Counted from the first letter of the stretch, positions 8,426 through 17,572 are shown. The stretch: DNA of 34,598 nt from Patescibacteria group bacterium (GCA_023380305.1 JAMCQZ010000004.1:1-34598), one strand, 5' to 3'. The notes: generated by a model not told the origin, from the sequence alone. A program made the numbers and translations.

Positions 8426-9172
8426 ATGAAGAAACAATATTATTTCACCTTTCTATTAATAATCGTGATAGTAGCTTGTCATAATCAAGCACAAGCAGCT
8501 ACTATAAAACTTGATCCGGAAAACAAAACATTGATAGAAGGCCAGTCTTTCCAGGTGGATATTAATATTTTCCCCGGAGAAAGCCGGGTTTATACCGTAA
8601 AAGCTGTAATCGATTATCCTGCCGAGTATTTAAGGTTAACGTCTTTTAACTTCGTTGATCAGTGGCTGCCATTAGCTCAATCGGACTATAGCGTCATAGA
8701 TAATGTGAACGGGCGCTTAATTAAGACCGCTGGCTATCCTGGTGGCATAAATAGTATTACTAAATTAGGGACAGCCATCTTCGTACCCCAGAAAATAGGA
8801 GGGGCCAAAGTTTCAACGGCCGCAGATTCGGCGATATTAGATAACAATAATCGTAATATATTCGATAATATTGCCGCGCAAGCAAGTTTTAAACTTGTTG
8901 CCGCTTTACAACCAGATCTTCAAATACCAGTTAAAACTTCAGAACTTCCTTTCGAGGAAGAAACGTTGTTGCCGAGCCCGGAAATTATCAAGCCGATTAA
9001 GCCCAATGTCTTATTACTTGCTATGGCCTTTGTTTTATTACCATTCAATCCCATTTTCTTCTTAGCGATAGCTTTTGCCGCACTTGCTGGAGCTTTTACG
9101 TTTCATAAAACGCGACGTGATATAGCGGTTCATTTTAATGTAAAAGATAAAATACGGTTATTAAGAAAATGA
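8426..9172 (+). CDS. Membrane-anchored cohesin-like domain protein
   Basis: Signal peptide; IKLDPENKTLIEGQSFQVDINIFPGESRVYTVKAVIDYPAEYLRLTSF...GTAIFVPQKIGGAKVSTAADSAILDNNNRNIFD resembles the cohesin fold; C-terminal TM segment(s) and basic tail HKTRRDIAVHFNVKDKIRLLRK. Confidence 0.7.
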   Translation: MKKQYYFTFLLIIVIVACHNQAQAATIKLDPENKTLIEGQSFQVDINIFPGESRVYTVKAVIDYPAEYLRLTSFNFVDQWLPLAQSDYSVIDNVNGRLIKTAGYPGGINSITKLGTAIFVPQKIGGAKVSTAADSAILDNNNRNIFDNIAAQASFKLVAALQPDLQIPVKTSELPFEEETLLPSPEIIKPIKPNVLLLAMAFVLLPFNPIFFLAIAFAALAGAFTFHKTRRDIAVHFNVKDKIRLLRK

Positions 9173-9211
9173 TTAAAGCTTCTATAGAGCATAGCATTTA
9201 GATGCGGAGGT

Positions 9212-9970
9212 TTAGAGGTAGCCGATTTGTTTCAACCAGTATTCGTTTTCCCATTCCCAGAGTCTTTTGGCTCCGAGGAAGGCCTGGTAGTCGTTGATGA
9301 AGTAGGGGAATTCCTGGAGTTCGATTTCGCCCTGGATTTCGGACCATTCGTGGTCGCAGAGCCCCGGATTCCGGCCGTTGAAGCCTTTTATTTTTTCGCG
9401 TCCGCCTTTGACGCGGCGCGTCGCTCCGCATTTGCGGCATTTCTGGTTTTGATCGATCCGCAGGATCCAACGAGTTGAGAGATCGCGCATTTCTTTTTGA
9501 AGGGGGACGAGATAGGCAGAGGTTTGGAGGTTGTAGTCGCGGTAGATCGCCTGGGAAGTTTTGATGTCGAGCACGCCGAATTTACCGTTGATCGTCGCCA
9601 AGGCGTCTACGGTTCCGGCATAGCGATCGTCGCGGTTCACAACTTTATGTTCGACCCATTCGGGATTGGCGATGATGCGGCAGTCTTCGTTAAATTTCAA
9701 AAAAGCGTCGACTGCCGGCTTGACCGCTGGGTTGGTAGAAGGGGATTTGCCGAGAAGGATGTCTTCGATGGCGTTGTGGACCAGGGTCCCTTCGTCGGCG
9801 GATTGTTTCTTTATGGCCTCGCCCTCGTCGAAGCTCGCAAGCTCGGCGTAGTACCTGTAGAGGGCCGGCTTGGCCTTGATGCTCACGATGCTCGTCACGC
9901 GGGGATACCAGACGTTCTCAAGCCCGTAGCCGTTCGCCGCTTTGAATTGGTCGATGTTCGAATAGTACAT
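9212..9970 (-). CDS. PD-(D/E)XK (RecB/Cas4-like) nuclease with cysteine-rich insertion
   Basis: GTLVHNAIEDIL; YAGTVDALATINGKFGVLDIKTSQAIYRDYNLQTSAYL; insertion CRKCGATRRVKGGREKIKGFNGRNPGLCDHEW. Confidence 0.75.
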   Translation of the reverse strand: MYYSNIDQFKAANGYGLENVWYPRVTSIVSIKAKPALYRYYAELASFDEGEAIKKQSADEGTLVHNAIEDILLGKSPSTNPAVKPAVDAFLKFNEDCRIIANPEWVEHKVVNRDDRYAGTVDALATINGKFGVLDIKTSQAIYRDYNLQTSAYLVPLQKEMRDLSTRWILRIDQNQKCRKCGATRRVKGGREKIKGFNGRNPGLCDHEWSEIQGEIELQEFPYFINDYQAFLGAKRLWEWENEYWLKQIGYL

Positions 9971-9976
9971 AAGCAG

Positions 9977-11326
9977 TTATTTTAATAGTTTGTCCGTCAA
10001 AGTGAAAATATTCCCGGCTCCCATCATAACGACCACGTTGTCTTTCTTGGCTTCTTTGATTTCTTCGAGGGTGATTTTCAAAATGTCGGCTGTTTCCGGG
10101 CAATCCGGCAGGTAGCTCACGTCCTTAATTCTGTTCTGATTGGCAACGGCTGCCGCCAAATCCTCCGAAGTAATATTTTGCGACACTTCCTCGCGGCCGG
10201 CCACCTGGTAGACGTCGAGGAGGATCAAATGATCGGCCGTGTTGAAAGCCTTGCTGAAATCGTTGAATAGCGCTTCTAGGCGTTTGGCTTGGTGGGGTTG
10301 GAAAACGCAGACCAGATTGGAGTTCGGGAATTTTTCCTTGAGCGCTTGGAGCGAAGCCTTGATCTCGGTCGGATGGTGAGCGTAGTCGTCGAAGATTTTG
10401 AATCCGGATTTGGCCTCGCCGCGGTATTCGAGCCGGCGCCAGATGCCGGTGAATTCCGAAAGCGCTTTAAAAACGGTTTTCTCGTCGATGCCGAGGTTTA
10501 AAGCAAGGGTCATCGCTCCCAGGGCGTTTGAAACATTGTGCTTGCCCGGAACTTTCAGAAGATCTTTGATTTTTGTCCGGCGCCTGTCTTTGAGCGAATA
10601 CCAGGCGACGTGGCTGCTTTTGAGGGACGGATAAATGGAGACGATATTCTCGTTGTCCTTGTTTAAAACAACGAAACCGTCCTTGTCTACTTGGTTCAAA
10701 AATTTGATGAATGATTTTTTAATGTCCCCGAGGTCTTTATAGAAGTCGAGGTGTTCGAGATCGATGTTCGTCACCAGAGCTGCCCAAGGATGGTAGTTCC
10801 AAAACGATCCGTCGTACTCGTCGGCTTCGACTATGAGGTAATCGCTTTTGCCGGATCTGAAATTGGAGCCGTCGATCTTGCTGCCCAAGATTAAAGTCGG
10901 ATCAAATCCGGCCTCTTCGAGGATGTTGGCGACCATGGCCGTGGTCGTGCTTTTGCCGTGGGCTCCGGCGATGGCGATGGTTTTATAATCGTTCATGACC
11001 CGGCCCAAGGCCTCGGCATAGGTTAAAATCTCCATGTTTCTGGCCTTGGCCTCCTTGATTTCCGGATTTTTGGCCAAAATAGCCGCCGAACGCACCAAAA
11101 GACTGGCGTTTTCGGGAATATTCGAGGATTTATGGCCAATTTTGATTTTTGCGCCCTTTTTAGCCAAATCCTTGAGTATTTGGCTATCTTGGATGTCAGA
11201 ACCGCTTACAGCCCAATTTTGAGCCAAAAACCAGGAAGCCAGGCTGCTCATGCCAATACCGCCGATGCCCACGAAGTGGACGGCTTTGTAAGATTCGGAT
11301 TTTTTTAATTTAAGGCTTTTAGGCAT
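9977..11326 (-). CDS. murC: UDP-N-acetylmuramate--L-alanine ligase
   Basis: HFVGIGGIGMSSLASWFLAQNWAVSGSDIQDS; AGAHGKSTTTAMVANILEEAG; DDYAHHPTEIKASLQALKEKFP. Confidence 0.96.
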   Translation of the reverse strand: MPKSLKLKKSESYKAVHFVGIGGIGMSSLASWFLAQNWAVSGSDIQDSQILKDLAKKGAKIKIGHKSSNIPENASLLVRSAAILAKNPEIKEAKARNMEILTYAEALGRVMNDYKTIAIAGAHGKSTTTAMVANILEEAGFDPTLILGSKIDGSNFRSGKSDYLIVEADEYDGSFWNYHPWAALVTNIDLEHLDFYKDLGDIKKSFIKFLNQVDKDGFVVLNKDNENIVSIYPSLKSSHVAWYSLKDRRRTKIKDLLKVPGKHNVSNALGAMTLALNLGIDEKTVFKALSEFTGIWRRLEYRGEAKSGFKIFDDYAHHPTEIKASLQALKEKFPNSNLVCVFQPHQAKRLEALFNDFSKAFNTADHLILLDVYQVAGREEVSQNITSEDLAAAVANQNRIKDVSYLPDCPETADILKITLEEIKEAKKDNVVVMMGAGNIFTLTDKLLK

Positions 11327-11551
11327 AGGTCTCGGAGAGGCGGGCTTTGGTTGATTGTGGAATCAAAGTGAATAAATAACAAATATATTGATGCTTTGCG
11401 GCTACGGCCTCAGCTCTTTAAAAGCCTACGGGGGAGAGCTTAAAAGGTTTATCTCTATAACAGCTGTCGTAAAAGATATATTATGCGACAACCATAATGC
11501 CGGAATGTTATATACTCTCCTTTCTTCATCAAGGCACCCGTCGCTTTGTTA

Positions 11552-11580
11552 AGTATAAATGCGTCCGCTTGCCGGCGCAA
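11552..11580 (-). promoter_or_regulatory. Putative sigma70-type promoter for murC (TTGCGC-N17-TATACT)
   Basis: Minus strand: -35 TTGCGC (11580-11575), 17-nt spacer, -10 TATACT (11557-11552); implies a ~220-nt leader. Confidence 0.4.
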
Positions 11581-11662
11581 TTTAAAATAATGACAGACCG
11601 CATTATTTTATCCGATGTCAAAGGGTTTGATTTTCGTGAATCAATACTTTAAGAGGAAGTTT

Positions 11663-12190
11663 TTATTTGAAAAAATTTACTCTTACGGCTTGAAAATGGT
11701 CTTTGGTGAAAATGTCCCTGTTGGTTTCCGATTCCACAAGGCCGATGCTTACGTTCGTGCCGACCGTGATATCGGCAAGGGCGTAGCTCTTGTCGGTTTT
11801 ATAATTTCCTCCTCCGAGTATGATGTCGGCGTTATCCGTGGAGATCGTAATATTTTTGGAGGCGATCGGCGTTTTGGGATAAATTTGTGCGATATCGGCT
11901 TTGATGATTATCGCGTTGTGCTGGATATCGGGATCTTCCAAAACCGTTCCGCCTATGACGCCGCGAGGAAAGTCTGAATTAACTTTTAAGATTCGCCCCT
12001 GAAATTCGATCGATGTACGATCGTCCCCCATCCCCTCTGTCCTTGATTGTCCTGGTTGTTGAGGGCTGAAAATCCCCTGCGGGTTTTTTATATAATAAAC
12101 ATAGACTCCTATGATAACTGCCGCCATCATTAAGGCGATGACGATAAATCTGTAGAGGCTTTGTTTATTCTTTGATATTCTTTCGGGCAT
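11663..12190 (-). CDS. Membrane-anchored hypothetical protein
   Basis: N-terminal TM (YRFIVIALMMAAVIIGVYVYYI), extracytoplasmic beta-type domain; close behind the GT2 gene. Confidence 0.65.
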   Translation of the reverse strand: MPERISKNKQSLYRFIVIALMMAAVIIGVYVYYIKNPQGIFSPQQPGQSRTEGMGDDRTSIEFQGRILKVNSDFPRGVIGGTVLEDPDIQHNAIIIKADIAQIYPKTPIASKNITISTDNADIILGGGNYKTDKSYALADITVGTNVSIGLVESETNRDIFTKDHFQAVRVNFFK

Positions 12191-12191
12191 T

Positions 12192-12872
12192 TTATGGTTT
12201 GAATGCTTTATATTTGATCAAAGTGGCGATTGACCGCACCGCGTCTATCGGCCTGATTTTTTTACCCTGTTTTATCGTTCTGGGGTAATAGTTGATCGGC
12301 ACTTCGACGATGTGCGCTCCCATTCGCGAAACTTTAGCCGTCACTTCTTCGCAAAAATTAAATCTTGGCTCAGCAAGTGGAATCTTTTTGAAAAGTTCCG
12401 CCTCGAATCCTTTATAGCAAGTGTTTAGATCGGTGAGTCGTATTCCGTAAAGCAGATTTCCTATGACGGTGATCATCTGTCCGCCGAGATAAAATGCGAG
12501 CGAATTCCACTGATTTTTTTTCAAACGGCGGGATCCATAAACGACTTTTTCTTTTCCCGACAAAATCGGTTCAAGAACGACCGGATAATCCTTCGGGTCA
12601 TATTCGAGATCTCCGTCTTGGATGATTACCGCTGTTCCGGAGACGACGGCCTGGGCGCTTTTGATAGCCGCTCCTTTTCCTTGATTTCGACTATGAATTA
12701 TCAGCGTGAATCCCATTTTGTCTCGCAGTCCCAGAAGTTTTTTTGAAGTGCCGTCTGTCGAGGCATCATCGACCACGATGATTTGTTTCTCGTACGGTGC
12801 TTCCGCGACAGCCTTCAAACACTGCTCGATGGAGTCCGCTTCGTTAAATACCGGTATAATAACGCTTATCAT
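12192..12872 (-). CDS. Glycosyltransferase family 2 (polyprenyl-phosphate sugar transferase-like)
   Basis: MISVIIPVFNEADSIEQCLKAV...IIVVDDASTDGTSKKL...NQGKGAAIKSA..IIQDGDLEYDP. Confidence 0.9.
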   Translation of the reverse strand: MISVIIPVFNEADSIEQCLKAVAEAPYEKQIIVVDDASTDGTSKKLLGLRDKMGFTLIIHSRNQGKGAAIKSAQAVVSGTAVIIQDGDLEYDPKDYPVVLEPILSGKEKVVYGSRRLKKNQWNSLAFYLGGQMITVIGNLLYGIRLTDLNTCYKGFEAELFKKIPLAEPRFNFCEEVTAKVSRMGAHIVEVPINYYPRTIKQGKKIRPIDAVRSIATLIKYKAFKP

Positions 12873-12878
12873 GGTTGT

Positions 12879-14318
12879 TTAATGCGTTTTTTTTGACGTT
12901 TCCGAAATAAGCAGCATAATTGCATTTCTGGCTGCGTACAGTATCCCCTTTATGCTTGAACGTCTTATTAAACGGAATATTCGGTCGACATTGAAATAAT
13001 ACTTTAAATATGACAGTTTCTTCAATTTCATGGTTTCCTCAGCCGTCATTGTCGGCAGGTCCATCACCGATTGCATCTGGTCGAATTCGGCAAAGCGGCT
13101 TCCTTTTCTGATCCACCCGTTTTGCAGGGCATTTTTATAGAGCTTTGATCCTGGAAACGGAACAGCGCAGTAAAATTGGGCGAAATCCGGCTTAGTCCGT
13201 CCGAGGAGCTTCCATGTCTTTTTAACCGAATCGACGGTTTCCCCGGGAAGGCCGATGATTGTGTGGGCAATCGTCATTAATCCCGCTTTTTTTGCGAGCG
13301 CGATTGCTTTTTCCGAATCAGAGACCAAGGCGCCTTTGTTTGCCGCATCGAGTATTTTTTGATCGCCGGATTCCACGCCAAAGCTTATCATCCAGCAGCC
13401 CGCCTTCCGCATTTTATGGAAAAGAGGTAGAGAAGCAGCGTTGGTTCGGCTATTGCAGACCCAGTTGATCTTCAATCCCCTTTTGATTATCTCATCGCAA
13501 ATTTTTTCAGCCGCCGGGGTCATAGTAAAAGATTCGGTCCACATGAGAAAATCATTGACGCCGAATAGCCGCACGTTGTTTTCGATTTCATCAACCACTT
13601 TGATGGGGTTTCTGGGCCTTATTTTCTTTCCGTAATAGGAAGCGGCGTTGCAGAAAGAACAGCTGTGAGGACAACCGCGAGAAGGCGTTACCGTGAGGAA
13701 TTTACGCGGAGTCATGTCTTTGCCTGGCATGACGTATTTGGATAAATCGAACAGATTCCATGCCGGAAAAGGTATTTGATCGAGGTCTGTCGCGAAAGGA
13801 TTTCCGAAAAAGGTTTCGACGCTGCCGTCGGATTTTTTTCTCATAAAGCTCGCCTCCTCGAATCGCGCTTCCGATCCATCAGCCAGGGATCGGGCGATAA
13901 TCTTTATCGAATTTTCCGGCTCCCCGATGATCGCTATGTCCGCTCCTTCCTTCAGACATTCCGCCGGCAAGGCGGAAGGATGCATGCCGAAAACGGCGAT
14001 AGTTGTTTCCGGAAAAAGTGTTTTGAGACGCCTGACAAAACGCATGTCGTTTTCTATTGTCGGCGTCGCGGTGTTGATTACGGCAAGATGTGGCGGCTCG
14101 TCGGAGTTTATTTTGAGGAAAAAAGCATCTTCATCAAGTTCCGAAGCCACACAATCGAAAGCCTTTATCTCCTGGCCATCTTCTTGCAGCAAGGCAGCAA
14201 TATAAGCCAGGCTGGTGGGCGGCCACAATGAGGACCACATTTCTTTTTTTTGCATGCATCTTCCCTCTCTCACCGCGGCGCCGCCGGGGAAAGGCGGATT
14301 GATAATCCATATTTTCAT
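12879..14318 (-). CDS. B12-binding-domain radical SAM protein
   Basis: N-terminal cobalamin-binding-like domain; radical SAM CxxxCxxC in SRGCPHSCSFCNAASYYG. Confidence 0.92.
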   Translation of the reverse strand: MKIWIINPPFPGGAAVREGRCMQKKEMWSSLWPPTSLAYIAALLQEDGQEIKAFDCVASELDEDAFFLKINSDEPPHLAVINTATPTIENDMRFVRRLKTLFPETTIAVFGMHPSALPAECLKEGADIAIIGEPENSIKIIARSLADGSEARFEEASFMRKKSDGSVETFFGNPFATDLDQIPFPAWNLFDLSKYVMPGKDMTPRKFLTVTPSRGCPHSCSFCNAASYYGKKIRPRNPIKVVDEIENNVRLFGVNDFLMWTESFTMTPAAEKICDEIIKRGLKINWVCNSRTNAASLPLFHKMRKAGCWMISFGVESGDQKILDAANKGALVSDSEKAIALAKKAGLMTIAHTIIGLPGETVDSVKKTWKLLGRTKPDFAQFYCAVPFPGSKLYKNALQNGWIRKGSRFAEFDQMQSVMDLPTMTAEETMKLKKLSYLKYYFNVDRIFRLIRRSSIKGILYAARNAIMLLISETSKKTH

Positions 14319-14323
14319 GTTTC

Positions 14324-16057
14324 TTATTCCAATCGGAATGCTCTGATATTAGTGAAATTTAATGGTATTTCTGCGGTGCGATGGATCTCTATGAACTTTT
14401 TTATAATGACGTTTACTAGTTGCATCGGATCGAGGTTTTCCCCATTATCCGTTGACGTCATTATATCATCTGTTGATGTGATAATGATTATTTTATTTTT
14501 CTTGCTGTCCCAATCGGGTAGCCGCATTTCGGCGGCGGCTACCTCCGGGTCACGAGACGTTGACGTTTTTATCAAACTTGAAAGTGCATAGCTGTCGTAA
14601 CCGTTAAATCTCAAAAAGTCGGTTAAATTGTTTTGTTTGGCATAGATTATATTTTCGGCTGCGTTAAAATAGGGATTTTTAATCATTTCTTTTACTTGCC
14701 TGATGGATGATGTAAAGCCTATATCATAGAAATCGACAGCAGCGTTTGGGATGGCGACGAAAAGAGCGTTCGCGGCATAAGCTGGGAGAATGAGTAACGG
14801 AATAGCGGCCAGATACAACGGCAATTTTCTTCGAAAGTATTCAAAGATCGTTATCAACATTGCCCCGAAAGCGATGGAAATGAAGGGAATCGTATAGAAA
14901 GCGAAACGGCCGCTTTCCATATCGAAAACGACATCGGCCGCCATATACGGCGTTGCTATACCCAGGGTGGAGATGGCGGTAAACAACAATAATTTTCCGC
15001 CTATCTTGTTTTTGTTTTTCTGTGTCGCATAGATCGCTATGCCGAGCAGTATCACACCGATGAATGTCCCTTTTTGAAGGCTGGTAAGAAAAGAGACGAA
15101 ATTATCGACGTCTCCGACGAAATAATCGAAAGAAAATCGGTCGTTCAAAATCGGCTTCAATATTTTATCTATGATCGACGGCGGCTGGTTTGTCTTTTGA
15201 GATAGGTACATTCCTGTCACTCCATTTGCCGCTCTAATATTTCGGTTCAGCTGATAGTTTTTTGTAAAAAACGGGATAAAGGCGACAACAATAGCGATGA
15301 TCAGACAGGCGTACTTCAAATAAGCGATTTTGTTTTTAAAATTTGGCCTGATGCCCCATGCCATTATCACGACCGCAATAGCAGGAATGACGAGGGCAAA
15401 AAACTCGGGCTTTGTTTCGGAAGCCAGAGCCACGGTGAGCCACATACCGACATGGTAAGCCACCGATTTAGTCCTGATAACCATGGCACCGAAAAAAGCG
15501 AATAAAGCCATAAAAAACGCCCCAAACGCTGGATAACCCATAGTAAACCCGGAGAATTTGATTACCAAAGGCAGAGAGCTGTATCCGATCGAGGCAGCCA
15601 CGCCGGCGCCATTTTTTTTAAAGATCAGATAAGCGGTTAAGCCAACGAGCGCCACGGTTAAAGCCGCGCAAAGCGCGTTGACGATTATCGCCGCATGTTC
15701 ATTTTTGCCGAAAACCATCATCAAAGAGGCAATAACCAAATCGTACACCACTCCTTTTGGAGAGTAGGCAAAAACTTTCAGATTACCATTTAAAATATTT
15801 TTCGCTTGGTTGATGTTAAACCACTCTTCATCGGACGGAACAAAACCGCGCTGCCATCCGGTGATTAAAAAACACAAATACAGTGCCGATAACAAAACGA
15901 GAATGATTAACGTCGCCTTACTTATTCCGCTAAAAGCTTTTTGCAGATCACGCCGTCCTTTTATGGCGGCGATCAGAATTCCCGCCGCCGACAGACCGGT
16001 AATAATAAACATGATGCCGTGGGGATTTCCAATCAGTTTTTCGAAGATCTGGCTCAT
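14324..16057 (-). CDS. Polytopic membrane glycosyltransferase (GT39/PMT/ArnT-like)
   Basis: Many TM helices; early DEEWFNINQAKNIL acidic motif after TM1-TM2 region; neighbours GT2. Confidence 0.75.
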   Translation of the reverse strand: MSQIFEKLIGNPHGIMFIITGLSAAGILIAAIKGRRDLQKAFSGISKATLIILVLLSALYLCFLITGWQRGFVPSDEEWFNINQAKNILNGNLKVFAYSPKGVVYDLVIASLMMVFGKNEHAAIIVNALCAALTVALVGLTAYLIFKKNGAGVAASIGYSSLPLVIKFSGFTMGYPAFGAFFMALFAFFGAMVIRTKSVAYHVGMWLTVALASETKPEFFALVIPAIAVVIMAWGIRPNFKNKIAYLKYACLIIAIVVAFIPFFTKNYQLNRNIRAANGVTGMYLSQKTNQPPSIIDKILKPILNDRFSFDYFVGDVDNFVSFLTSLQKGTFIGVILLGIAIYATQKNKNKIGGKLLLFTAISTLGIATPYMAADVVFDMESGRFAFYTIPFISIAFGAMLITIFEYFRRKLPLYLAAIPLLILPAYAANALFVAIPNAAVDFYDIGFTSSIRQVKEMIKNPYFNAAENIIYAKQNNLTDFLRFNGYDSYALSSLIKTSTSRDPEVAAAEMRLPDWDSKKNKIIIITSTDDIMTSTDNGENLDPMQLVNVIIKKFIEIHRTAEIPLNFTNIRAFRLE

Positions 16058-16168
16058 TTATTTACGTTATCCATTTTGTATATAGAGACTTTTGTATTCG
16101 CGAAGGATCCGCGGAGTCTTCTTAAAAAAAGGCACTTCGGCCGCAGGAATTGTGTTTTTCGGCCTCGA

Positions 16169-16312
16169 CTATAGGTGGCTCATTCCTTGGCGGATGAGGT
16201 TGGTTATGAAATCCAGGGTGAGAACCAGGACTTTGCCGATGACCTCTACAAGCGAGGTGAAAATCGGCGTGGCGGACTTTATAAGATTCCAGACTTCTTC
16301 GAAATATTGCAT
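16169..16312 (-). CDS. 47-aa small ORF translationally coupled to the M23 peptidase gene
   Basis: Hand translation MQYFEEVWNLIKSATPIFTSLVEVIGKVLVLTLDFITNLIRQGMSHL*; its ATG overlaps the upstream stop (TAATG). Not in ORF track. Confidence 0.5.
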   Translation of the reverse strand: MQYFEEVWNLIKSATPIFTSLVEVIGKVLVLTLDFITNLIRQGMSHL

Positions 16313-17544
16313 TAGAGGTAATCGTTCGGATTGAGATTGGCGCCGTAAGGCATGACGCCGCAGGATCTGCTCGACCCCATGTAGAAGCTTTTCGAAGCGT
16401 ACACGGTAAAATGCAGGTGTGGTCCGGTCGAATATCCGGTGTTTCCGGCATAGCCGATCAGCTGTCCCCTTTTCACTATATCACCGGATTTGACGATGAT
16501 GCGAGACATGTGTCCGTAAAGCGTGGTCAGGTTGTTGTTGTGGGTGATAACCACAAATCGGCCGTAAGATTGGCGCGGACAATAACGATCCAAGTCGCCG
16601 GTGGCTACCACTTTCCCGTCTTCGGCCGCGAACAACGGATCGCCGATGTTTAAGTCGAAATCGAGCCCGTTGTGAAAATGGTTTTTATAGGCCCTTAAAG
16701 CGAAGGCGGTTCGTCCGTATTGCTGAACGATCGGACCGAGACAGGGTCGGCCCAGGATGCCGGAACCGGATGGCGGCAGCAGGCTGGGATCAAGCTTCGC
16801 TTTTAATTCCTGCTCAACTTTGTCTATTTCGGCCGAAATCTCGGCTTGCTTGTCGAAAAGTTTGTTGAGGTTCGCCTGGTAAACCTTCTCCTGGTTTTTG
16901 GATTGGGCGAGAAGGTCCTTCTGATAAGTTTTCTGGTCCTCGATGATCGCCTTCTTGTTGACGAGGTTCACGTTTTCCGCCTGGATCGCGCGCTTTTTAT
17001 CGGCCGTCTGTTTAACGTTCGTTTCGAGGTCGGTCGTCAGTTTGTTCAAGGAGGAGATCTCCACCGAGAGATTTTCCTGGAAGTTGGTGAGACTCTGCAT
17101 TTCGAGCAGACTGTCGGCGAGGCTCGATGATTTTAAAAATGTCTGGAGGGATCCTTCGTTGTCGTTCTTTTGGATTTCGGCGAGGATCAGGCCGATGGTT
17201 TCTTTTTTAGTCTCGATGTCCGTTCCAATACCGCCGATCTGACTGTTTAAGTTCTGTATTTCCAGTCCGAGCTTCTGGATGGTGAGCGTGCTCGATTTGA
17301 TGCCGAGGTTCAGCTGGTTTAAGGTGTTCTGGGTGCTTTGCAATTCCTTATCCAGGCTTTGACTGCGTTTGGAAATAACCGCCATCTGGCTTTGAGCATC
17401 GCTGATCTCTTTCTGGACGTCTTGAAGTTCTTTGGTTTTGGCGTTTATTTGCGTTTGCAAGTCAGAGGAAGTGGCCGCGTTTACGGAATATCCGAGGCAG
17501 CTCATTAGCACAAGCGAAATTAAAATTGTTCTGAAATATTTCAT
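16312..17544 (-). CDS. EnvC-like murein hydrolase activator / M23 peptidase with coiled coil (start trimmed to MKYFRTILIS)
   Basis: Signal peptide, long coiled coil, M23 motifs HNGLDFDLNIGDPLFAAEDGKVVATGD...TTLYGHMSRI...GNTGYSTGPHLHFTVY. Confidence 0.92.
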   Translation of the reverse strand: MKYFRTILISLVLMSCLGYSVNAATSSDLQTQINAKTKELQDVQKEISDAQSQMAVISKRSQSLDKELQSTQNTLNQLNLGIKSSTLTIQKLGLEIQNLNSQIGGIGTDIETKKETIGLILAEIQKNDNEGSLQTFLKSSSLADSLLEMQSLTNFQENLSVEISSLNKLTTDLETNVKQTADKKRAIQAENVNLVNKKAIIEDQKTYQKDLLAQSKNQEKVYQANLNKLFDKQAEISAEIDKVEQELKAKLDPSLLPPSGSGILGRPCLGPIVQQYGRTAFALRAYKNHFHNGLDFDLNIGDPLFAAEDGKVVATGDLDRYCPRQSYGRFVVITHNNNLTTLYGHMSRIIVKSGDIVKRGQLIGYAGNTGYSTGPHLHFTVYASKSFYMGSSRSCGVMPYGANLNPNDYL

Positions 17545-17572
17545 GGCGGAATCGGTTGACGTCGTCCAGCGA

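Noticed and set aside
9497-9985. + strand 162-aa ORF
   Set aside because: Antisense to the PD-(D/E)XK nuclease, whose motifs are clear.
13959-13977. TTCCGCC-ggcaa-GGCGGAA inverted repeat as another copy of the mini-hairpin
   Set aside because: Falls in a coding stretch (HPSALPAECLKEG) of the radical SAM gene; likely coincidental pairing.
14451-14500. Short imperfect tandem repeat (TSTDDIMTSTDN)
   Set aside because: Two degenerate units within a coding region; too short to interpret beyond local duplication.
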